This document shows positions 9,884 to 19,770 of a DNA stretch of 64,000 nucleotides, one piece after another. The notes beneath the pieces are model-generated. The model made no database searches, had not been told where the DNA came from, and worked only from the letters and a program-made list of their open reading frames with translations. A program made the position numbers and the translations under genes. The number at the start of each line of letters is the position of its first letter. The first letter of the stretch is position 1. This DNA comes from Tridacna crocea (Eukaryota > Mollusca > Bivalvia > Cardiida > Cardiidae), in NCBI GenBank assembly GCA_943736015.1, contig OX031066.1, positions 23,110,127 through 23,174,126 of the forward strand. Reading direction: 5' to 3'.

Positions 9884-10990
9884 TAACCCCATTTTGCCAG
9901 TACATGGCTAAAAATACCTTCAATTACGATTGACAGAAGCAGAAGAAAAATGTCAAAGTTTACCCACCACAACAACAACATGAATCCTGATAGGGCTGTG
10001 TAACAATACCTTGATTTTTCTTTGAAAAAAGCCTTGTTAAAAATCCGATCCATCCTGTTGAACTTTCTTTCCCAAACTATGAATGTAGCATGAAATCCAT
10101 CTTTGTACAATAATATCGTGTTATAATGTGATATGTATCTACACACTCTCTACATCATTCATAAATGCAAATGATGTTGCTACTTGACAATCAAAAAGTC
10201 ATTTCCTATTTCCTTTCAGTTCAACCCTCACATGCCTAATTGAAATAAAATGGATACCAGTACCCCAGATTAATTCCAAGTAAAAACCCCTACTTTATTT
10301 CATGTTTTCCGGCACCTGGTAATCGAAAAATATCTGTGAAATATTTTTTGATATGTCCTTGTTATGACAAGCGAAAATACAAATTTTTATAATCCGAGTC
10401 TTCAATTGAAGGTTGAAATAGTTATTCCAGCATACAAGTCACCTGGGGGAAATGTGCGTACCTCACAACCAGATGGAAAATATGACGTAATTTACTTTAA
10501 ATTTCTCACCTTTGACGTAATATTGTGATGTGTTGCTATGTGGAGGGGCTACACCACTTGAAATAATCGAACAGAAATGTAATGGATTTTGATTAAGTCC
10601 CCACAAGAAAGAGTTAAAATCATGAAATAAGTAGAATATTTGTTTTCTTATGGTAAAAAATAGAAAAAATGTTCATCTTGTGAATACCATCAGTATTATT
10701 TTCACTTGTGGCTGAAAATATCATCAATGATGTTCACCCGAAATAAATTTCACCATAAAAAACAACTGTCCTCTACTTATCATTCAAGCGACATCTAAAT
10801 ACAAACTATCTACATACGCTTTCAAGTTTAAAGGACAAATAAGAAATTTTGTTATTGTTATGATATGCCGTAAAACAAATAAATCCAATTCAAAAGGAAA
10901 AAAACACCTTAAGGAAATGTCCCAGTGCCACTTTTTTGCATTTTGCAGACTATTCACAAGATATGAATATCTTAGTTTCAGTTTTGTGAA
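9884..10990. other. 1.1 kb without recognised gene
   Basis: Unique-looking AT-rich sequence. Short frames at 9880-10146 and 10784-11029 (minus) have no motif I recognise. About 10640-10790 (TTCACTTGTGGCTGAAAATATC, CCTCTACTTATC) loosely resembles 51750-51840 and may be an old repeat. Confidence 0.35.
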
Positions 10991-11131
10991 TGGGTACAAA
11001 ACATATATGTAGGGAAGAGGAGAAATCAAATCCTACTAGCATGTCCTGCTTTTCCCACCCTGTTTTCATAAAAAAGCAGCTGCATCTCTTTCAGGGTTGC
11101 AAAAACAAAATTTTGTTTGGTAAATAGTTAC
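10991..11131 (-). mobile_element. pMITE fragment, decayed
   Basis: Core traces (GGGAAGAGGAGAAATC, TGCTTTTCCCACCCTGTTTTC) and an arm-end trace (TTTGTTTGGTAAATAGTTA). Confidence 0.4.
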
Positions 11132-11384
11132 GTCTCCTTGAGTGGAATACAATCAAGTATACAGTGTATTTCTTACAGTTTGAATATTTTCATGCACTTC
11201 ACTGTAATTTGTCTGGACACTTTTATCAATATTATTACAGCAAAATGATGATGTTTTATTGACAGTAGATGAAGCATGATAAAATGAAATTACTTTTATT
11301 CAGTTCTCTTTTCTATATATATTGTAGTGTAATAATAACATTCCACCAAATAACTGTAGTGCTTGTCTGCAAAATAACTAAGTT

Positions 11385-11460
11385 TTCCACCAAATGACAA
11401 TCTGTTAGACATGCCCATATTGAAAGTATTTGCAGACAACACATTGAATTTCATTATTTC
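11385..11460 (-). mobile_element. pMITE arm T fragment
   Basis: ACCAAATGACAATCTGTTAGAC, then TTGAAAGTATTTGCAGAC. It is cut where repeat E begins at about 11461. Confidence 0.5.
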
Positions 11461-11640
11461 CTGCTAGATAGCATTCTACAAATACACATATATCTAACTT
11501 GGGTACCCTGGGTACAGAAGCAGAGTGATTTCAAAACAACAACCGTTACTTTGAATTTCAAATGAAATATATAAACACTGAAATGCTACCTGGCGCCATT
11601 CCTTCAGCTAGATTGGATAGCGTGTAACCTGTGGGCAGAC
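11461..11640 (+). repeat. dispersed repeat E, copy 1
   Basis: CTAGATAGCATTCTACAAATAC, CTTGGGTACCCTGGGTACAGA and CAACCGTTACTTTGAATTTC appear in this order, as at 14726 and 61552. The right part differs from the other two copies. Confidence 0.6.
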
Positions 11641-11646
11641 TATTTA

Positions 11647-11874
11647 TTGACCAATTACCAAACAATCCCTACGTTTGACGCCCCTGAGAAAGAACCCTTT
11701 AAAAAACATTGTGGGAAAACGAGAAAATGCTGGTAACCAGCATTTTCTCCTTTTCCCACAATGTTTTCTACCCTTCACAAAACAAATTTCAAATCTTCTG
11801 TCACTTTTATTTTGTCGTCTGCGGATATTTTTGTTTGGACAAACCTAAAATATTGTTGTTTGGTATCGAGTTAA
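11647..11874 (+). mobile_element. pMITE, complete
   Basis: Left end mutated to TTGACCAATTACC, core full, right end TTTGGTATCGAGTTAA. Confidence 0.88.
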
Positions 11875-12034
11875 AACAGCCCCTATATGCTTGGGTAATA
11901 GCTTCCATAAAAGCCCTACTTTTCCCAGGTATACTGGGGATGGGCGATGCATGATAGCAGATATGTTTAATCTTTGAAGAATATGCCATACGCAGACAAA
12001 TCATCAAGTTTTACTCTATGATGGGATTCATATT

Positions 12035-12125
12035 TGACACAGGTGGAAAACACTGGAATGGTTACCACCAACTTATCTGCTTCCCACAATGTTTGCAAAG
12101 GCTAGCTTTCTAGGGTCATCAGGGG
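12035..12125 (-). mobile_element. pMITE fragment, decayed
   Basis: GGTGGAAAACACTGG, GGTTACCACC, CTTCCCACAATGTTTGCAAAGG and AGGGTCATCA correspond to core and arm C. Confidence 0.4.
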
Positions 12126-12317
12126 ACTTTTCGGTGATTCCACTCTAATGAAAGATTATGTAGAACACCTCTTGGGTGTCTACAGCCTTATTCAATCACC
12201 ATAAATGTAGCTCACCTGGTAACGCAAAGGGCATGTCATCCAGGGCCTATTGTTACTATATAATGCCAAATGCCAAATATAAATTTTCTAAAAAGAATAG
12301 TGGCTTTTTTCTTCTTC
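12126..12317. other. unassigned sequence
   Basis: Nothing recognised. Confidence 0.3.
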
Positions 12318-12454
12318 TAAACAACTGGTAGCCAGCATTTTCTACCTTCTCCACAACATTTTCTACTCTTTAAAAACCAAATTTCATGGTTTGTGTAATA
12401 CTTGTTTTGTTCTTGGGCTAGGCTAATCGTTTGGCATCTGATTAAAAGAGTTAA
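12318..12454 (+). mobile_element. pMITE, left part missing
   Basis: Begins inside the core (ACAACTGGTAGCCAGCATTTTC) and runs through a decayed arm T to GTTTGGCATCTGATTAAAAGAG and TTAA. It shares that TTAA with the next copy. Confidence 0.55.
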
Positions 12455-12612
12455 CTTTTTACTAAACTATTGCAGTTTTTCACAACCCTGCCAAAAAAAA
12501 AAAACTTATAAAAACATTATGGGAAAGGAGAAAATACTGGTAACCAGCATTTTCTCCTTTTCCAAAATGTCTTCTACCCTTCCCAAAACAAATCTCAATT
12601 TTCTCATTTAAA
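12451..12612 (+). mobile_element. pMITE, right end truncated
   Basis: Arm C and core present. Arm T stops at TCTCAATTTTCTCATTTAAA. Confidence 0.7.
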
Positions 12613-13219
12613 AAATATACAAAGACTTAGTTTTCATAGGTGAAATTTCATCCAGAACTTACCCAGCTGCAATGAAGGGTGTCCATAAAGAAAATATTAA
12701 AGAACTTTCCCAAAGCAGGTGACCCCCACTTTTTATCTCCGATTTTTGTAGATCAGATAATAAACTATCACCAAAAAAAGTTTCATGACATTCTGAATGT
12801 TTTGAAAAAATGGTGAAACTGTTGTGATTGTCTTTAAGAGTTAAAAAGAAAGACACTTCCCCTCAAACAATGAAAGGTTTGAAAATTGTTGGATATTGTT
12901 AGTTTGTTACTAGGAAAATTTTTATTTCTCAACTACAACACTAAAAGAACAATATTTGTAAATATTGACCTCGTATCTCTTGTATTTATGAAATATGTGA
13001 CCTCAACCTAATATGACCCTAACCTTTTAGTATGTATGCCTATTCTCTTGTTATCGTGCTATTTGTATTTGATGTTTGTTCTACGCAGGTGACCAAAATG
13101 ACTTTTTTGTGACTGTTACGGGCAAACATTTTTATGTACTTTAAACACTTTTAAGGCCAGAAACAACTTCAAATGCTTATACTGTGTTGATGAAAATAAA
13201 TTTGCACAGATTTATTAAT
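12613..13219. other. 0.6 kb without recognised element
   Basis: A minus-strand frame of 65 codons (12659-12856) ends next to a strong-looking GTAAGT, but the protein has no pattern I trust. Confidence 0.3.
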
Positions 13220-13446
13220 TTAACTCATTAACAATGACAAAATTTCAGGTTTGTCCAAATCGAAAGTATTCGCAGATGACAAAAATAAAAGCAACTTAAA
13301 AGTTGAAATTTATTTTGTGAAGGGAAAAAAACAATGTGGGAAAAGGAGAAAATGCTGGTTACCAGCATTTTCTCCTTTTCCCACAATGTTTTCTAACGGC
13401 TTCTTTTTCAGCCGTTAAAAGTACGGATTGTGTGGTAATGGGTTAA
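13220..13446 (-). mobile_element. pMITE, complete
   Basis: The core, from CAATGTGGGAAAAGG to CCTTTTCCCACAATG, is perfect on both sides. Ends TTAA. Confidence 0.93.
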
Positions 13447-13481
13447 GTTACAATAATGGTTTCTTTATACATGTATAATAC

Positions 13482-13705
13482 TGAACTCTTTACCAAACAA
13501 CAAAATTTTATACTCAACCAAATTTAAAGAATTTGCAAACAACAAAGCAAAGGAGGCTAAAATTCTTCTCTCTTCCTTTGATAGGGTAGAAAACATTGTG
13601 GGAAAAGGGAAAAATCCTGTTTACCAGCATTTTCTCCTTTTCTTAGAATGTTTTCAAAAGGCTTTTCCCTCAAGTTTGTTAAAACTTGGGATTGTGTGGT
13701 AATAT
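13482..13705 (-). mobile_element. pMITE, complete but diverged
   Basis: Left end TGAACTCTTTACC. The core halves differ (GGGAAAAATCCTG against CAGCATTTTCTCC). The right end has lost its GAGTTAA. Confidence 0.83.
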
Positions 13706-13901
13706 CTCCATCGCACCAAACTTGTTTCTGACTCTGTTTTGAAAAACACTGTCTGTCATTAGCTGATCATTGTTTTCAAAAAGGGTTATGTTTGGAAGCA
13801 GCCAGCGGTTTGGGAAGAATATAATTGTGCTAGTCAGGTAACAGAAACTCTTTGAAAGCATGGGTAGTTACACCCAGGACATTGCAATATCACTAAGACC
13901 A

Positions 13902-14250
13902 CAGCTCCAGATAGAGGGAGTGATTTTGATTTCAGAATTGATAATAATTAATTTTTCTCCACTAAACCCTATGTTATGGGTACTCATTAGAATCGTCTCA
14001 TCGAGACGATTCTAATGAGTACCCACAACATAGGGTTTGGAGGTGAAATAAAAGATTTAGAACACCATTACAAGATTTAGAACAACATTACTCCTTATCT
14101 GGACTTCTGCGAGATATTGTTGAAAGTGACGATTCTAATGAGTACCCATAACATAGGGTTTGGAGGTGAAATAAAAGATTTAGAACACCATTACAAGATT
14201 TAGAACAACATTACTCCTTATCTGGACTTCTGCGAGATATTGTTGAAAGT
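13902..14250. mobile_element. AGAGCTCC/GAATCG palindromic element, copy 1, with 123-bp tandem duplication
   Basis: A perfect or near-perfect palindrome spans 13964-14038 (AAACCCTATGTT...AACATAGGGTTT with GAATCGTCTC ATC GAGACGATTC at its centre). From 14005 a 123-bp unit is repeated exactly twice in tandem (14005-14127 and 14128-14250). The second unit differs at one site in the palindrome arm (CCCATAACA for CCCACAACA). CACTAAG occurs just outside both ends and may be a target duplication. Confidence 0.8.
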
Positions 14251-14265
14251 GGCACTAAGCACAAA

Positions 14266-14294
14266 TCCAATCAATCAATCAATCAGTTAATCAA
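14266..14294. repeat. (AATC)n microsatellite
   Basis: AATCAATCAATCAATCAG with one interruption, then TTAATCAATAA. Confidence 0.8.
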
Positions 14295-14725
14295 TAATAG
14301 CTTGGGAAAAATCATCACAATATTTTCCACGGCTTTTACTTGCAAGAGTGTACAGTGCTATTACTTGGTAATGGACTAAGTAGAAAAAAAAATCAAGCTA
14401 TCATTATTTAGGACAAACCCAACGGTCATCATGGCGAGGCACCTGGAGGACTGTACTTTGCTGGACTTGACAATTTATCTTACAAAAGTTTTATTTTATT
14501 TCAGCCTCTCACAGTACAGCGACACATATAAATTATACATCACCTGCACTAATGTCAGCTGACATTGTGACCTACTTCACCCTTACAGTGACATTTTTTA
14601 GTAGTCTAGAAATAAGGACCAATTTACGGTTAAAGATACATTGCTACTAATTTTTTCACCCCGTTTTTTTTTTTAAAGTTCAGCTTTTGTTTCATAAATC
14701 TACAATCTTTCTTATATCTTTATAC
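14295..14725. other. unassigned sequence
   Basis: Nothing recognised. Confidence 0.35.
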
Positions 14726-15085
14726 CCATTATCTCCCCCTAGATGGAATTCTACAAATACACATCTATCTAATTTGGGGCATTCTGGGTACAGAACTGGA
14801 CTACTTTTCTACATCACAACCGTTACTTTGAATTTTAAAATACAAGTATACTCAATAAAATGTTACATGGTGCGATTCATTCAGCCATGATCAGCTTAAT
14901 TATAATCTATTATAGTGTAGAGAAATCTAAAGCTAAAACAGGCCTATTTCTCCTCAAATGTGTTGCCTATATACAGCCGTTGTGTCCATTGCTCGTAACT
15001 TTATTAGCACGTATTACGAAAGTGGGGAAGTGATGCATCGTAGAATATGACATGTGCAGGCAACATCTTTATACCAAGTGTTGCC
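14726..15085 (+). repeat. dispersed repeat E, copy 2
   Basis: About 360 bp aligns by eye with 61552-61912. Shared blocks include TATCTCCC, GATGG-ATTCTACAAATACAC, GGGCATTCTGGGTACAGAAC, CAACCGTTACTTTGAATTT, TCAATAAAA-G-TAC, GCTAAAACAGGCCT and TTTCTCCTCAAA. Ends were not resolved. Confidence 0.65.
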
Positions 15086-15185
15086 CATGGACAGTTGCAA
15101 GCTTGCATAGATTACGACGGATAGAAAAATGCCATTTCATTCTGTGGAGGCTATCCAACAGCACCACAGCCACAGGTTCCTGGTT

Positions 15186-15370
15186 TTAACTCTTTACCAC
15201 ACAGTCTCGACATTTTACAACGTTGAAGGAGAAAATGCTGGTAACCAGCATTTTCTCCTTTTCCCACAATGTTTTCTACCATGCACAAAACAAATTTCAT
15301 TTTATTTTGTCATCTGCAAATGCTTTTGATTTGGACAAACCTAACATTTTGTGGTTTGGTAACAAGTTAA
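15186..15370 (+). mobile_element. pMITE, left core half deleted; shares TTAA with next copy
   Basis: Arm C runs from CGACATTTTACAACGTTGAA straight into GGAGAAAATGCTGG. The remaining core and arm T end at TTTGGTAACAAGTTAA. Confidence 0.87.
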
Positions 15371-15575
15371 CCCATTACCACACAATCCTTACTTTTGATG
15401 ACCCTGAGAAAGAAGCCTTTAGAAAACATTATGGAAAAAGGAGAGAAACCAGCATTTTCTCCTTTTCTCACAGTATTTTTCTACCCTTCATAAAACAAAT
15501 TTCATTTTATTTTGTCGTATGCAAATGCTTTTGTTTTGGACAAACCAAAAATTTTGTCATTTGGTAATAAGTTAA
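15367..15575 (+). mobile_element. pMITE, chained to the preceding copy
   Basis: Starts at the shared TTAA (15367-15370). The core is shortened to GGAGAGAAACCAGC, and the right end is TTTGGTAATAAGTTAA. Confidence 0.88.
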
Positions 15576-15917
15576 AGATTTTATCATGATGCTGAAGAAA
15601 ATAAATCACCTCCATGAAATTCCAAAATGTCAGTAACAACTTTAATGTTACATAAATAACGTGGTTAAAACAAGCTATCACGAACTTTGTGACAGAAGTA
15701 TGGGCTTTACTGGTAGACAAAACTTGTAAAAAGGAATACATCAAAAGTCTATGACTTATTATGTAAGCCCTGGGCTACTGTTTTGGCAAGATGGAAATTC
15801 ATCTTGTGCCTCATTTGGCTCTAATCACAATTTTTTTTTTTGTAAATATGAATCTGCATGATCTGAATCTGTCACTATGAGCGACTGAAATAGTTTGAAA
15901 GAAGCAAAGAGAAACAT
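15576..15917. other. unassigned sequence
   Basis: Nothing recognised. Confidence 0.35.
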
Positions 15918-16146
15918 TTAACTCATTACCAAACAACAAAATTTTAGGTTTGTCCAAATCGAAAGCATTTGCAGATGACAAAATAAAAGTGACTAAAAAT
16001 TTGGAATTTGTTTTGTGAAGGGTACGAAACATTGTAGGAAAAGGAGAAAATGCTGGTTACCAGCATTTTCTCCTTTCCCCACAATGTTTTCTAAGGGCTT
16101 CTTTCTCAGGGTTGTCAAAAGTAGGGATTGTGTGGTAATGGGTTCA
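15918..16146 (-). mobile_element. pMITE, complete
   Basis: Full core with small asymmetries (GTAGGAAAAGG against CCTTTCCCCAC). Right TTAA mutated to TTCA. Confidence 0.9.
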
Positions 16147-16294
16147 GGTAGTACCATTCTAATGAAAAAAAGCTATTTCCACGATAATATTATCCTAAAA
16201 AAGTTGCTATGATTGAAAATGAGTATTATTGTACTATATTGTGCCATTTTTTCCTTCTTAGAATAATAATTTTTAAATCTAGGGCCACTCTTTT

Positions 16295-16335
16295 CTCATT
16301 ACAAAGGGAGATAATAATTACCTCCCTTTACAAAC
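16295..16335. repeat. AAGGGAGATAAT / ACCTCCCTTT inverted motif
   Basis: ACAAAGGGAGATAATAATT and ACCTCCCTTTAC face each other. AAGGGAGATAA-type motifs are frequent in mollusc DNA (recollection). Function is unknown. Confidence 0.35.
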
Positions 16336-16511
16336 AACTAACAAAAATATCAACAAGTAACTTGAAAATGGACATCAAAGGAATTTCTGGTCGGTTAGAA
16401 ATGTGCAAAAATATTATACCAGTATAAATCCTTATTTATCAACAAATAAGAAACTCCATTCCATGTTGCACTAGAAGAGTTAATTAGGATGGTAATTAAT
16501 TAATACCTTAC

Positions 16512-16739
16512 TTAACCCGTTACCATACAATCCCTACTTTTGACGACCCTGAGAAAGAAGCCTTTAGAAAACATTGTGGGGAAAGGAAAAATACTGGTAA
16601 CAAGCATTTTCTCCTTTTCCCACAATGTTTTATACCCTTCACAAAACAAATTTCAAATTTTCAGTCACTTTTATTTTGTCTCCTGCAAATGCTTTTGATT
16701 TGGACAAGCCTAAAATATTATCATTTGGTAATGAGTTAA
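16512..16739 (+). mobile_element. pMITE, complete
   Basis: TTAACCCGTTACC to TTTGGTAATGAGTTAA. Core present with GGGGAAAGGAAAAATAC against GCATTTTCTCC. Confidence 0.92.
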
Positions 16740-17507
16740 AACAGAAATAAACACAATCATTCTAAATAAGCATGTAAATGTTTTGTCACTCTAATACTAA
16801 GTATCACAAATGCAGTGTTCTACCATGAATATTATGGAAACACTGACTTTAATGTTCCATTGTCCTGAAATAGCAGGAAACATTTTCATCATAAGCAAGA
16901 CAAAAAGTCATAATTAAAGGCTTGGTCAGACCTGCTAACAGATATATAACAATAGAACAACAGACAATAACATGCACAATTTGGTTATTTGTTGACAAAA
17001 TTACCTCCTCTGCCACTCGAGGCTTATGCGATCAGTGTGTGGAGCAAAGAAGCCACACAATGTCCACACAAGTACTACATACACAACGGAAAAAACGCAC
17101 ATTTACCTGGTATGTACTGAATAACAAACTGTCTCTGGATATCACAGAGCAAGAAACAGACTTATATCAGATAAACCGAAAGTGCAACTCATGAGAAAAG
17201 GATGACATGTTTGTCCGAAATATGATGAACGGAAACATACCAAATACCAACATACAAATTTACAGAATCTGGGGGTCAAGGCAAACCCTGCAAAGTTAAA
17301 TAAGAAAATCTAGGATCTGAAATAATTGCTGTTTACTTAGATGATGATGCTTCTTGGTACAAAATTATTCCGCTGGTGAAAAGTTAAAAGTGAAGTGGTA
17401 TTTTAACAAAGATTATCAAATTTCAAGAACATCATAAATTACCATTATGAATTCCATCCTGTCACCTAATGTCTAAGTTGTATAAATAACACTTTTAAGC
17501 GCCTGCC
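16740..17507. other. 0.77 kb without recognised element
   Basis: A 90-codon plus-strand frame at 16922-17194 has no domain I recognise and no supporting splice context. Confidence 0.3.
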
Positions 17508-17733
17508 TTAATCCTGTACCACACATTGATGCCTTTTAACGACCCTGGGAAAGAAGCCTTTTGAAAACATTTTGGGAATAGGAGAAAATGCTGGTAACCA
17601 GCATTTTCTCCTATTCCCAAAATGTTCTCTACTCCATCAAAAAACAATTACACTGTTTCAGCCACATCGAAATTGTCCTATGCAAATGCTTTCAAATTTG
17701 TACACAGCCTAAATTTTGTTGTCTGGTATTTAA
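17508..17733 (+). mobile_element. pMITE with symmetric private substitutions in the core
   Basis: The core at 17566-17626 is a perfect 61-bp palindrome. It differs from the family at two positions that are changed in both arms: TTTTGGGAATAGG / CCTATTCCCAAAA instead of TTGTGGGAAAAGG / CCTTTTCCCACAA. The right TTAA is shared with the next copy. Confidence 0.9.
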
Positions 17734-17957
17734 CCCATTACCACACAATCCCTACTTTTAACGCCCCTGAGAAAGAAACCTTTAGAAAACATTGTGGGAG
17801 AAGGAGAAAATGCTGGTAACCAGCATTTTCTCCTTTTCCCACACTGTTTTCTGCCCTTCACAAAACAATTTTCAATTTTCAGTCACTTTTATTTTGTCGT
17901 CTGCAAATGCTTTCAGTTTGGACCAGTCTAAAATATTGTCATTTGGTAAAGAGTTAA
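17730..17957 (+). mobile_element. pMITE, complete, middle of a chain
   Basis: Starts at the shared TTAA 17730-17733 and ends TTTGGTAAAGAGTTAA. GGG separates it from the next TTAA. Confidence 0.92.
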
Positions 17958-17960
17958 GGG

Positions 17961-18139
17961 TTAACTCTTCACCAAACAACAAAATTTTAGACTGTTCCAA
18001 ATCGAAAAGCATTAGCGGACAACAATTTAAATGTGGCTCAAATAGTAGAATCTGTCTTTGACAGGGTAGAAAACATTGTAGGAAAAGGAGGAAATGCTGG
18101 CTACTAGCATTTTCTCTATTGTCTGCATTGTCTCTATTT
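17961..18139 (-). mobile_element. pMITE, arm C lost
   Basis: Arm T and core up to CTACTAGCATTTTCTCTATT. It breaks down after GTCTGCATTGTCTC. Confidence 0.78.
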
Positions 18140-18427
18140 ACTTAAGTATAATAAACTGCTAAACATAGATATTAAAGAAAACAATACATTTGGGCAAAAG
18201 GAATTATTTATCTGTATGAGATGGAATATTTTTAAAAGAATATGAAAATACTCAGGGAACAGTCAAGATATTTTCCCACAATTTTTTGTTAAGTCTCCTT
18301 CCTCATACTTTTTTTGTGAATACAAAATTGATTGATTCAAATTTTCTGCATGAAGAAGTTAAAAGTAGTGATGCAGGCACCAACAACAAAATACCTTTTT
18401 CATATGCACAAATCAATGCATGGTACA
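18140..18427. other. mostly unassigned, one possible core trace
   Basis: TATTTTCCCACAATTTTTTG near 18270 may be a decayed core half. Nothing else was recognised. Confidence 0.3.
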
Positions 18428-18481
18428 GTTGTCTCTGAAAGGGGTGAAAAAAAAAACAGGAAAAGGAGAAAGGCTGGTTAA
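18428..18481 (-). mobile_element. half core, interrupted by the next pMITE at its centre
   Basis: ACAGGAAAAGGAGAAAGGCTGG is the left half of a core. It is followed at once by TTAACC, the start of a new copy, so the junction lies at the palindrome centre. Confidence 0.5.
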
Positions 18482-18709
18482 CCTTTTACCACACAGCAGA
18501 ATTTTAGACTTACCCAAATCAAAAGCATTTACAGATGATAAATTTATACTGGCTCAAATGATGCAATTTTTCTTAGATAGAATAAAATTAAACTTTTTGG
18601 GAAGAGGAGAAAATGCTGGTTACCAGCAATTTCTCTTTTTCCCACAAAGTTTTCAAAAGGCCTCTTCCTCTTGGTCAATAAAAGTCTTCATTGTGTAGAA
18701 AAGGGTTAA
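18478..18709 (-). mobile_element. pMITE, complete but diverged
   Basis: Arm T, core (TTGGGAAGAGGAGAAAATG against CAATTTCTCTTTTTCCC) and arm C. Ends GGGTTAA. Confidence 0.83.
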
Positions 18710-19354
18710 TAGAATTTTCCCCTGTGACCAAAAGTTTTAGAGGTACCTCTGCCTAAGAATACTTTTTTCATAGTCAGTGGGATCTTTTAGTAAAGGTATA
18801 AAGGCATAAACTGCCACAAACATGGATCCAATATTATTTGAAGGAATATTTATACTAGTACTTTATAGTGTAACTTTTCATAAACTTATTCAATCAGTTT
18901 TTCATGCTTCGATTTTAATTTCTGTTTGTAGCTTTAAAAACATTAGCTCCTAGTTTTTCCAGAAACATCCATCTTAACATCCATTCTTTCAACAACCAGA
19001 CAACAGAACTTTTTCAAGATAATTTTTTTCTTAATTTGAAGTTTTCTATACAGTATTATCTGTAGCAGACAGGTCTTTTTGGTATGCATGACTGTGTGTC
19101 TGTCTGCAGATCCCAGGAAGTTGCGAGGTGTAAGCCAAATGAACTGAAGCCTGTTCTTCAATATCAACTTTTTCAAGTATGACATATTAAGGAAAAAAAG
19201 GCAAAATAAAAAATCCAGTTTTGTTGCAGGCATTAATGTAGGCTTTATTGAGTTATTCTGACCTTCATCCTGCTAACTTAAGGTGCATCATTTTCAATTT
19301 GTTATTTCTTTGCTTTTTTTTTATATATATACATAAAAAGCTTTTTTACAAAAC
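18710..19354. other. 0.64 kb without recognised element
   Basis: Nothing recognised. A minus-strand frame of 96 codons (18943-19233) is rich in Leu, Phe and Lys and looks like chance. Confidence 0.3.
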
Positions 19355-19770
19355 TTAAACGTACCCACACAATCTTAAAATTTGACCGCACTGAGGAAAA
19401 GGCTTTGGAAAAAATTGTGTAGAAAAAAACAGAACATTTTGGTATCCAGCACCTTCCTCCTTTGTCCAACAATGTTTTCTACCCTTTCAGTGGAATTCAA
19501 TTATTTCTGAAGTAACATTTGTTGTCTGCTAATGCTTTCAAATTATATCAGTCTGTAAATTTGCAGAGCTCCAGATGAAAAGGAATGATGATATTCTAAA
19601 TACATCATTTCTCTTTTGCATCCAATGTTGTGGGTACTGATTAGAATTGTCTCATTGAGATGATTCTAATGAGTACTTATAACCTAGGGTTTCCAGGAGA
19701 ATGAATAATATTTTCAATTTTGAAATCAAAATCACTACCTCTATCTGGAGCCCTAGTTTGGTAGATGAGC
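19355..19770 (+). mobile_element. old pMITE interrupted near its right end
   Basis: TTAAACGTACCCACACAATC, decayed core and TTGTTGTCTGCTAATGC lead to CAGTCTGTAAATTTG at 19563. After the inserted element the sequence resumes TTTGGTAGATGAGCTA (19757), matching TTTGGTAAAGAGTTAA. Confidence 0.65.
19564..19756. mobile_element. AGAGCTCC/GAATCG palindromic element, copy 2, inside a pMITE
   Basis: CAGAGCTCCAGATGAAAAGG to CTATCTGGAGCCCTAG, with ATGTTGTGGGTACTGATTAG and CTAATGAGTACTTATAAC facing each other around GTCTCATTGAGA. Flanks are the two halves of a pMITE arm T. Confidence 0.75.

Noticed and set aside
12655..12856. Minus-strand exon ending at GTAAGT, with a faintly ankyrin-like TPFIAAG
   Set aside because: Seven residues are not evidence, the rest of the frame shows no repeat, and a donor-like site alone is common by chance.
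9661..17957. CRISPR array (many palindromic repeats)
   Set aside because: Copies differ in orientation, length and spacing, have TTAA target duplications, and the sequence is eukaryotic.
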